Below are positions 1 to 5,065 of a stretch of 6,823 nt of DNA, piece after piece (within the stretch, counting starts at the first letter, position 1; every line of letters starts with the position of its first letter). The notes below the pieces were generated by a model. It was not told where the DNA came from. It ran no database searches and saw only the letters and a program-made list of their open reading frames with translations. Source of the stretch: Candidatus Aminicenantota bacterium. Lineage in GTDB: Bacteria; Acidobacteriota; Aminicenantia; Aminicenantales; Saccharicenantaceae. The DNA lies in NCBI GenBank assembly GCA_022867105.1, contig JALHVH010000471.1, forward strand, positions 1 to 6,823. Direction: 5' to 3'. Both the position numbers and the translations under genes were made by a program.

Positions 1-130
1 AGAGAAGCGTCTCCCGCATCCATTCCCCCCATTCCTCGATCCGCTTGGCATGACACGATGGGCAGAATCCCCTGGTGCGGCAAGAGAACATGACGAGCCG
101 CTCCTCGGCGCAGTCAGGACACCTGATGCG

Positions 131-173
131 GGCAGCGCTTCGCAGTCCTCATGAAACGGCTTCGGTTCATGAG
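131..173 (+). repeat. Palindromic insertion A inside transposase zinc domain
   Basis: A 43-base segment interrupts the transposase codons between GFA and RIRCPDC; its removal restores the expected CGFARIRCPDC. It carries a hairpin whose arms CCTCATGAA (147-155) and TTCATGAGG (166-174) are perfect 9-base complements around a 10-base loop. On the plus strand it contains GCTTCGCAGTCCTCA, shared with insertion B in the opposite orientation with one mismatch. The length is not a multiple of three, so it frameshifts the gene. No clear target-site duplication is visible. It resembles REP-like or RPE-like palindromic elements in form; identity with a named family is not established. Confidence 0.62.
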
Positions 174-248
174 GGCGAACCCGCAGCGGGGATTGCCGCA
201 GTCAAGATACTTCTCGACCACCTCCTTGACGATCGGCCGGAAAAAACC

Positions 249-285
249 GCCCTCATTCGCTTCGCGCCTGAGGACTGCAAAGCCT
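249..285 (-). repeat. Palindromic insertion B inside transposase zinc domain
   Basis: A 37-base segment separates the transposase residues FEREY and GFFRPIV; its removal rejoins them in frame. On the minus strand it reads GCTTTGCAGTCCTCA, then about a dozen bases, then ATGAGGGC. Both motifs recur in insertion A on the opposite strand, where the ATGAGGGC copy extends just past the insert boundary. The short arms CCTCA and TGAGG can pair. The length is again one more than a multiple of three. Two related palindromes, inverted relative to one another and about 75 bases apart, within one gene suggest a short mobile or self-copying repeat rather than random decay. Confidence 0.58.
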
Positions 286-384
286 GTACTCCCGCTCGAA
301 ACGACTCTCATACTCCGTCAGGAACCTGTCGAAATGATGGAAGAGTACCCGGTAAAGGACCGTAAACGGGCCAACATCAAGAAT

Positions 385-801
385 ATGACCGCGTCTCCCT
401 GGAAAGAGGCGATAACCGCGGCCCGGAAGGGCGAATCAGGTCGAGAAAACGTCAACAGCCGTTGCCGCTCGTCAGAGGCAATGGGAAACGCAAGGGTACG
501 GACACAGAGTAAGAGCAGAGCGTCTGGGCTTCGATGACCTGATAGTCATAGCCCTGAGGCAGGCTCGCTTCGTAGGTCTTTTTTTCGCTCGGGGAGTAGA
601 TTCCGCATTCCTCGATCCGCCCCGCTGAAGCGACCTCGCTAAAATTAGATGCCCTGGTTTTCGCGCTGGGTTCGATAGGGTGCAAACTGTGGCGAGGAAA
701 ATCGGCTGATTCGATGTGGGGTTAGGCCTACGGGACGGGTAAAAGCCGCCCGAATGGGCAGTGGCCTGCCGCCGAAGAACATACCGCGGCCTTCGTCCTG
801 A
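385..801. other. Gene-poor stretch with a possible protein remnant and a terminator
   Basis: No gene can be named here. A minus-strand open frame at 452-685 contains a protein-like stretch at about 482-634 including IEECGIYSPSEKKTYEASL and QGYDYQVIEAQTL, which looks more like real coding sequence than a shadow. It lacks a ribosome binding site and shows no family I recognise, so it may be a decayed gene. The 15-mer CATTCCTCGATCCGC at 606-620 repeats one inside the transposase (30-44). A terminator-like hairpin at 741-761 belongs to the aminotransferase transcript. Confidence 0.4.
741..761 (-). terminator. Weak intrinsic terminator after the aminotransferase gene
   Basis: On the minus strand CTGCCC and GGGCGG can form a six-pair stem (one G-U pair) with an ATTC loop, followed by C and a run of four T. 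It starts about 40 bases after the aminotransferase stop. The T run is short, so efficiency may be low. Confidence 0.4.
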
Positions 802-2094
802 TCAATCCAGGAGTCGGCGGATGGCTTCCAGGAGTCGCTCGACGGTCGCCGCATTGTCATAATGGCCGAAGCTCGCCCGGCAGAGGCCTTCCGGGCGGCC
901 GAGATGGCGGAAGATCGCGGCCGAATAGTGGTTCCCGTCGGCGATCTGGATGCCCGCCTCGGCCCAGAGCCTCTTCTTCGTTTCAGTTGGCGTGAGGCCG
1001 GCGATCTCGAATGCGAAGGTGGGGACACGCTCTCCGGAGCGGGCGGGGTCGGCGATACCGAAGCATCTGAAACGGTCCGGAGCGAATTCGAGAAAACCCT
1101 CGAGGACACGGCGGGTGAGCCCCTTCTCATAATCGGCTATAGCGGTCATGACCGAGCGGAACCGGTACCCCCTGTCTCCGGTCACGGAGGCGGGGCCGGA
1201 TACGAGGCCGTCCAGCCAGAGCAGGTATTCCATGGCCGCTTCGAGCGAGGCAAGGGAGGCGTTGTTGAGCATGCCCATCTCGAATTTCCACGGCAGGACG
1301 TCCTTGTTCGTTTCGACGCGATAGGGCTTGAGTCTCTCGAGGATCTCGGCCTTCCCCCAGAGAACACCGAGCATCGGGCCGAAGACCTTGTAGCCGGAAA
1401 AGGCCAGGAAATCGACGCTGCTCGCCCGGACGTCGATGACCCCGTGGGGGGCCTGGTGGACGGCATCGACGGCGACCAGGCATCCGGGGGAGATCCGGCG
1501 GACGGCCGATGCGACCTCTTCCAGCGGAACGATGGAGCCCGTGCCGTTCGAAGCCGCGGTCAGGGCGACCAGGCCGGTCCGGCGGTCGACAAGCGAGAGG
1601 AGGTAGCCGACGTCTAGCGTCCCTTCGGGCGTGACGCGGGCCCGCCGGACCTCCGCGCCGTGACCCTCTCCCCAGACGGTCTCCCAGGGAGAGATGTTGG
1701 CCATGTGATCGAGGTCGGTGACGACGAGGTTGGCGGAAGGCGCAAGGACGCTCCGCAGGCTGAAGGCCAGGTTGAACAGCGCCGACGTGGCCGACTGATG
1801 GAAGCTGACCTCCCGGCCGTCTCCCGCGTGGAGGAAGTCGGCGACGAGGTCCCTGACCCGGGCGTGAAGGGCCGCCGTATCGAGCTCCCCGGTGGCGACG
1901 GATCCGGGCATGGGGTTGAGCCGGCCCTGAGCCTCGTGGGCAACCCCGGCGGCCGTATCGACGGTCAGACTGCCGGCCCCGGTGTTGAGGTAGATGCGGG
2001 GAGTCCCGCGTGAATCCCGGTCGACCATCGGGAACCGGTTCCGGACCTTCGGGTTCAGTTTTTCCAGAGGATGGCTCGCGTCTCGTGCGGTCAT
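802..2094 (-). CDS. Class V PLP-dependent aminotransferase, cysteine-desulfurase-like (VC1184 type)
   Basis: This 430-residue cytoplasmic enzyme has the fold type I PLP layout of class V aminotransferases. His130 in DLDHMAN would stack on the cofactor, Asp210 and His213 lie in VAVDAVHQAPH, and Lys236 in FSGYKVFGPMLGVLWG is the expected Schiff-base lysine. The YKVFGP motif, the LPWKFEMGMLNNA stretch and the GNHYSAAIFRHLG C-terminus match the cysteine-desulfurase-like subfamily typified by Vibrio VC1184, and the length fits. At the position where SufS-type desulfurases carry the sulfur-accepting cysteine in a GHHCA-like motif, this protein has GNHYS, so persulfide formation is unlikely. The real substrate is unknown; a lyase, racemase or transaminase is possible. 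The start is supported by GAGGAAG about six bases upstream. It lies 47 bases after a small secreted-protein gene, probably in the same transcript. Confidence 0.92.
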   Translation of the reverse strand: MTARDASHPLEKLNPKVRNRFPMVDRDSRGTPRIYLNTGAGSLTVDTAAGVAHEAQGRLNPMPGSVATGELDTAALHARVRDLVADFLHAGDGREVSFHQSATSALFNLAFSLRSVLAPSANLVVTDLDHMANISPWETVWGEGHGAEVRRARVTPEGTLDVGYLLSLVDRRTGLVALTAASNGTGSIVPLEEVASAVRRISPGCLVAVDAVHQAPHGVIDVRASSVDFLAFSGYKVFGPMLGVLWGKAEILERLKPYRVETNKDVLPWKFEMGMLNNASLASLEAAMEYLLWLDGLVSGPASVTGDRGYRFRSVMTAIADYEKGLTRRVLEGFLEFAPDRFRCFGIADPARSGERVPTFAFEIAGLTPTETKKRLWAEAGIQIADGNHYSAAIFRHLGRPEGLCRASFGHYDNAATVERLLEAIRRLLD

Positions 2095-2141
2095 GGTCGC
2101 TTCCTCTCTCGGTCAGGAACCTTACCCGCAGGCCGGGATCC

Positions 2142-2630
2142 CTACTCGATTCGCACCGCTGACCAATCCCCCTCGCTAACGACCCGCTTTTCCTTCTCGT
2201 CGGACCATCGCTCGGTCTCCTTCCAGACGCCCTTGGTCAGGCGTTTCCCGTCCGGCGAGAGAACGGCCGTATAGACCGCCCCGCCATAGTCCGATTCCGC
2301 TCCCATCGTGAAAACGCGCGTTGCGGGATCGTATTGGATCGGAGGGTTGGCCCCTTTCCCGCTTCCGTCGGCGGTCTCGATCCGGAGATTCCCTTGAGCG
2401 ATATACTTTTGCGGATCGAACTGATCGGCATCCAGCTTTTCGATGGCCAGCGCGCCTGTCCAGGCGACGCCGGACTTGTCCTTGCCGGTGAACTTCCAGC
2501 TCCCGAAGCCGAGGTCGGAGATCCCGGCCCCTGCCGGTTGCCCGGCCCGGAAGGCGCCAGCGGCGAGGAGGAGAGGCGCGGCGAATGCGAGTAGGATGGC
2601 GGTGGCGACAGCGATGCGGCGTGCAATCAT
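2142..2630 (-). CDS. Secreted protein of unknown function, beta-rich
   Basis: This 162-residue protein begins with a clear signal peptide (MIARRIAVATAILLAFAAPL, then LLAAGAF), so the mature part should lie outside the cytoplasm. The rest alternates short polar and aromatic stretches, such as GSWKFTGKDKSGVAWTGAL, YTAVLSPDGKRLTKGVW and EGDWSAVRIE. This pattern suggests a small beta-sandwich or lipocalin-like barrel; the fold is an inference, and I recognise no named family. There are no cysteines in the mature part and no lipobox. The start is supported by AAGGAG ten bases upstream and by a near-consensus promoter at 2728-2757. It is the first gene of a likely two-gene unit with the downstream aminotransferase, although nothing links the two functionally. 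Confidence 0.75.
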   Translation of the reverse strand: MIARRIAVATAILLAFAAPLLLAAGAFRAGQPAGAGISDLGFGSWKFTGKDKSGVAWTGALAIEKLDADQFDPQKYIAQGNLRIETADGSGKGANPPIQYDPATRVFTMGAESDYGGAVYTAVLSPDGKRLTKGVWKETERWSDEKEKRVVSEGDWSAVRIE

Positions 2631-2727
2631 GATTCAGCGGCTCCTTTTATTGACGGATGCTCCCTTTTCGGGCGCGAATCGGGTTTCCCTGGGCAACGGC
2701 CTGGAGTGACCTTCTCATCGCGAGAGC

Positions 2728-2757
2728 ATGATATTCTCGGCCTATCTCACGTGTCAA
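2728..2757 (-). promoter_or_regulatory. Sigma-70-type promoter for the 2630-802 operon
   Basis: On the minus strand a perfect -35 TTGACA (2757-2752) is followed after 18 bases by TATCAT (2733-2728), one mismatch from the consensus -10. Transcription would begin near 2721 and leave a leader of about 90 bases before the start at 2630. The -35 box overlaps the last codons of the upstream barrel-protein reading frame. Confidence 0.55.
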
Positions 2758-3430
2758 TCGTCCGGTAACGAGCCGGCGCCCTGCAGAGGCTCCAAATCGC
2801 GCCGCAATGGTCCTGTCGGCTGGAGCGGCCCGAAAACGCCCCAAAACAAAAAAAGACGGACGGCCCGCTAAGATTCAGGTCTTTCAGGCCCTCCTTCCGG
2901 GTTTTGGAGACCAGGCGGTAGGACGCGCTGAGATCCAGACGGAGCCATTTCGCGACCGTCCATTCGACGTTTCCCCCCGGTTCCGCGACATACACAAAGC
3001 CGGTTTCTCCGCTTTGCTCGTTGCTCTTAAAAGTCGACCCCGTATCCTTCACGAACCGGGTCGCGCCCCCCCCAACAAGAACGGAGAGGCTGAACCGCGT
3101 CCGGGAGCCGGGGTTCAAGAAGTATTCCAATTCCAGGCCGCCGTAGGACAGATCGATATCCAGGGCCCCCTCAAGGGGCAGGGCGCCCTCCGGCGCATCG
3201 GCCTTGCTGATCAGCGTGTAGACGGCGCCGCCGAGCGCCAGCGAACGGCCGATGGGCCAGCTGCCGCGAAAGCCCGCCATCAAGCCGAACCGATGATCGA
3301 TAAAGGTGAACCTGATCGCCGGGCCGACAAAAGCTTCATTTCTGACGTCATTTTGGACCGGGCTTTGTCCCCCCGCGGCGATACCCGCCATGAAAGCCAA
3401 CAGCATAACGACGAACGGCGACTTGCGCAT
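2747..3430 (-). CDS. Outer-membrane beta-barrel-like secreted protein
   Basis: The 227-residue product starts with a signal peptide (MRKSPFVVMLLAFMAGIAAG). It continues with alternating hydrophobic and polar strands rich in Gly and aromatics, for example FGLMAGFRGSWPIGRSLALG, YGGLELEYFL, TRFSLSVLVGGGATRF and LRLDLSASYRLV. This is typical of small eight-stranded outer-membrane barrels, but no specific family is identified. The expected closing strand is around LNLSGPSVFFCFGAF. The frame then runs on for about 27 residues (SGRSSRQDHCG...) with no barrel character and overlaps a promoter, so the true end may be earlier. A seven-base A run on the plus strand (2848-2854) at this point is a possible frameshift site. 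The start is chosen for the GGGAGGGAGGA just upstream. Confidence 0.72.
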   Translation of the reverse strand: MRKSPFVVMLLAFMAGIAAGGQSPVQNDVRNEAFVGPAIRFTFIDHRFGLMAGFRGSWPIGRSLALGGAVYTLISKADAPEGALPLEGALDIDLSYGGLELEYFLNPGSRTRFSLSVLVGGGATRFVKDTGSTFKSNEQSGETGFVYVAEPGGNVEWTVAKWLRLDLSASYRLVSKTRKEGLKDLNLSGPSVFFCFGAFSGRSSRQDHCGAIWSLCRAPARYRTIDT

Positions 3431-3474
3431 TCCTCCCTCCCGTCCTTATTATCCCCTTAAGTCGAGCTTCCATA

Positions 3475-3491
3475 GGGCCGGAATCCGGCCC
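3475..3491 (-). terminator. GC-rich stem-loop after the RRM gene
   Basis: GGGCCGGA and TCCGGCCC form an almost perfect palindrome with one central base, nine bases past the RRM stop codon. No T run follows on the minus strand, so it could be a weak terminator, a 3'-end stabiliser or a chance palindrome. Confidence 0.35.
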
Positions 3492-3499
3492 CCTGCGAA

Positions 3500-3847
3500 T
3501 CATCCGAATGATATATCCGCCCTCGGGCGAGTGTCAAGGAAAGCGTGCCCGGCCGCGACCATGCGACGGAGGCATTTCGCCCCGGCCCGCGGCTTGTCCG
3601 TGCGCGGACGGGCTTCGTTGACCATCATGGTCCGGCCCTTGAGGTCCTTGCCGTTCAGCCCGGCGATGGCCTTATCGGCCTCTTCCTTGTTCGGCATCTC
3701 GACGAAGCCGAACCCGCGGGTTTCGCCGCTGAACTTGTCCTTGCTTATCGCCGCCGAAGCGACGTCGCCGAAGGCCGCGAACGCTTCGCGCAGCTCGCCT
3801 TCGTTCAGGTCCCGTGAAAGATTACCGACGCAGCACCATGGGCACAT
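3500..3847 (-). CDS. RRM RNA-binding protein with rebuilt N-terminus
   Basis: The 115-residue frame carries one RRM domain like those of bacterial single-RRM proteins. RNP2 is represented by CVGNL (residues 6-10), RNP1 is RGFGFVEM (44-51), and IAGLNGKDLKGRTMMVNEAR closes the fold. Such proteins bind single-stranded RNA and are often linked with cold or stress responses. Family members usually begin M-x-I/L-Y-V-G-N-L. Here the residues before VGNL (MCPWCC) are encoded by a fragment of 5S rRNA sequence, with no convincing ribosome binding site, so the native start is missing. The C-terminus (KCLRRMVAAGHAFLDTRPRA...) lacks the usual Gly/Arg-rich tail and may reflect a frameshift. Domain identity is firm. 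Whether the gene is functional, truncated or an assembly chimera cannot be settled here. Confidence 0.75.
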   Translation of the reverse strand: MCPWCCVGNLSRDLNEGELREAFAAFGDVASAAISKDKFSGETRGFGFVEMPNKEEADKAIAGLNGKDLKGRTMMVNEARPRTDKPRAGAKCLRRMVAAGHAFLDTRPRADISFG

Positions 3848-3894
3848 AAGGGCTTAACTTCCGTGTTCGGAATGGGAAAGTGACCTTCAGCTCC
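3829..3894 (-). pseudogene. 5S rRNA fragment fused to the RRM gene
   Basis: On the minus strand the segment reads CTGAAGGTCAC, then TTTCCCATTCCGAACACGG, then AAGTTAAGCCC, ending in CATGGTGCTGCG. This is the conserved core of bacterial 5S rRNA (loop B, helix III and loop C, into loop A). The stretch GAACACGGAAGTTAAGCCC at 3868-3850 is close to universal. The 5' strand of helix I, part of helix II and the whole 3' third (helices IV and V) are missing, and CTTATGTGCC pairs poorly with GCTGAAGG in helix II. It is therefore a fragment and not a working 5S gene. It joins the RRM codons around 3825-3829. Confidence 0.75.
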
Positions 3895-3896
3895 TT

Positions 3897-3936
3897 CGGG
3901 TCGAAACCTACCCGACAAGGAAGTTCACTACCTTAG
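3897..3936 (-). pseudogene. 23S rRNA-like fragment (helix 69-71 region), diverged
   Basis: The minus strand reads CTAAGGTAGTGAACTTCC, then TTGTCGGGTAGGTTTCGAC, then CCG. It aligns without gaps to the 23S rRNA segment around E. coli 1922-1962, with four substitutions (GTGAAC for GCGAAA, and AGGTTTC for AAGTTCC) at normally near-invariant sites. The match ends abruptly on both sides, and the 5S fragment follows within three bases, so roughly 900 bases of 23S are absent. TCGGGT and ACCCGA form a short hairpin. The part TGAACTTCCT also resembles the terminal sequence of ISCR/IS91 elements, so a mobile-element end is an alternative. Confidence 0.55.
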
Positions 3937-4003
3937 CATTTGACCGCCCCGACTCCGTCGCGCGCCTGAGGGTCTTGTTCAGCCCGGCTTGGGTCTGGTT
4001 GTT

Positions 4004-4912
4004 CTACTTCGCGGCGTTTGCGCCGCGATGTTTCGTGCGGATGGAATAAAGGGCGGTGCTGGCCGTAATGAACAGCGTTTTGTGATCCTTTCCGCCGAAG
4101 CTCACGTTCGCAGTCCAAGACTCCGGGACTGAAATGTGCCCGACTTGCTTACCGGTCTGGCCGAACACCGTGACGCCTTCGCCGGTGAGGTAGAGGTTGC
4201 CCTCGGTGTCGAGCGTCATGCCGTCCGAGCCGAGCTCGCAACGCAGGAATTTCTTCGTCAGTGTGCCGTCGGGCTGGATGTCGTAGGCGTAGGTCTTGCC
4301 CGCGCCGATGTCTGAGACAAAGAGCTTTTTCCCGTCCGGCGTGCCGATGATGCCGTTGGGTTGGCTGAGATCGGTTGTCACGCGCTTGAGCGTCTGTCGG
4401 TCGGCGCTCAGAAAGTACACCTGTTCCGTGCCCTGCGGCGGCTGGTTGTAGTCCCACCAATCGCGCTTGTAGAACGGGTCCGTGAAATACAACGCGCCGT
4501 CGGGCCGCACCCAGACATCATTCGGGCCGTTTAGTTTTTTGCCTTCGTATTCTTTTACCAGAACCGTGTGTTGGCCGTCAGGCGTGATGGACCACAGCTC
4601 CGTCTTTTCATCGGCGCAGGCGATGAGGTCGCCGTGCGCGTCGAAAAACATGCCGTTCGCGCGACCAGCCGGCTGCAGAAACGAGGAGATCTTGCCGTCC
4701 ACGCTCCACTTCACGATGCGGTTGTTGGGCTGATCGGTGAAGAAGACGTTCCCGTCCTTGTCGCACGTCGGGCCTTCCGTGAATATAAATTCGCCTGCCA
4801 GCTTTTCCAGTTTCGCGCCGGGCGCAAGGATAGTGTAGGTTTCGTTGCTCTCCCCGGCCGCCGGTGAAACGAGCAGCCTGAATAACGCTAGAATCAGAAC
4901 TGTGGTCTTCAT
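4004..4912 (-). CDS. Secreted SMP-30/gluconolactonase-family hydrolase
   Basis: This 302-residue protein has a signal peptide (MKTTVLILALFRLLVSPAAG) and a six-bladed beta-propeller of the SMP-30/gluconolactonase/LRE family, metal-dependent lactone hydrolases. Metal-binding positions are visible: Glu46 in FTEGPTCDKDGNVFFTD, Asn131 in LNGPNDVWVRPDGALYFTDP and Asp230 in GSDGMTLDTEGNLYLTG. Asn186 in SQPNGI is a further conserved site. The C-terminus FGGKDHKTLFITASTALYSI matches the usual end of the fold, so the protein is complete apart from a short Lys/Ala tail. The start is well supported by GGAGG seven bases upstream. It follows the C45 lipoprotein gene by 153 bases on the same strand and could be co-transcribed with it. 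The exact substrate, probably a sugar lactone, is not deducible. Confidence 0.92.
   Translation of the reverse strand: MKTTVLILALFRLLVSPAAGESNETYTILAPGAKLEKLAGEFIFTEGPTCDKDGNVFFTDQPNNRIVKWSVDGKISSFLQPAGRANGMFFDAHGDLIACADEKTELWSITPDGQHTVLVKEYEGKKLNGPNDVWVRPDGALYFTDPFYKRDWWDYNQPPQGTEQVYFLSADRQTLKRVTTDLSQPNGIIGTPDGKKLFVSDIGAGKTYAYDIQPDGTLTKKFLRCELGSDGMTLDTEGNLYLTGEGVTVFGQTGKQVGHISVPESWTANVSFGGKDHKTLFITASTALYSIRTKHRGANAAK
4010..4027 (-). other. Strong hairpin overlapping the end of the gluconolactonase gene
   Basis: CGCGGCG and CGCCGCG form a perfect seven-pair stem with a four-base loop, encoding the last residues RGANAA just before the stop codon. No T run follows on the minus strand, so it is not a standard intrinsic terminator. 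It may protect the 3' end or only reflect Ala/Arg codons. Confidence 0.35.
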
Positions 4913-5065
4913 GGTTTATCCTCCAAGTGTGGTTTGGTCAGTTACGTCGCCCTTTTTGAAGTCCACGTATTTTGACAGGACTTTCCTTTTTCGCCCGGCA
5001 TGAAATCGCCGGCTTCGCGCTCAGGATCAGCCCTTCCCCTCACAAAATATGGATATCCCGGCCGC

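Larger units (their letters stand above)
1..384 (-). pseudogene. IS91-family transposase, 5' part, disrupted and cut by window edge
   Basis: Minus-strand translation gives the start of an IS91/ISCR-type (Y2 rolling-circle) transposase in three pieces in three frames. Piece one (384-286) contains VLYRVLFHHFDRFLTEYE. Piece two (248-174) contains FFRPIVKEVVEKYLDCGNP. Piece three (130-1) contains RCPDC, then FSCRTRGFCPSC and RIEEWGEW. The CPDC and CPSC pairs are the zinc-binding cysteines typical of the N-terminal domain of this family. The breaks coincide with two palindromic insertions of 37 and 43 bases; deleting them rejoins all three pieces without a stop. No good start codon is seen upstream (the frame is open to a stop near 434), and the catalytic tyrosine region lies beyond the left edge. 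Family assignment is firm from the motifs. Loss of function follows from the frameshifts, unless these are assembly errors. Confidence 0.85.

Noticed and set aside
862..1617. Long plus-strand open frame opposite the aminotransferase
   Set aside because: It is a GC-rich antisense shadow of a gene with clear motifs, and its translation has no domain character.
802..2094. True cysteine desulfurase (SufS/IscS)
   Set aside because: The catalytic cysteine loop is replaced by GNHYS, and no Suf or Isc partner genes are nearby.
2807..3460. Plus-strand open frame opposite the barrel protein
   Set aside because: It has low-complexity, charge-rich translation with no motifs; the minus-strand frame has a signal peptide, Shine-Dalgarno and barrel strands.
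3829..3936. Working rRNA operon
   Set aside because: Only about 40 bases of 23S-like and 65 bases of 5S-like sequence are present, with key helices missing and conserved positions changed.
3961..3971. Third copy of the palindromic insert (CGCGCCTGAGG shared with 263-273)
   Set aside because: Only 11 bases match, which is expected by chance in GC-rich DNA of this length, and the hairpin arms are absent.
3933..4118. Small minus-strand frame of 61 codons across the end of the gluconolactonase gene
   Set aside because: It lies in another frame of the gluconolactonase gene and its flank, without a ribosome site or motifs.
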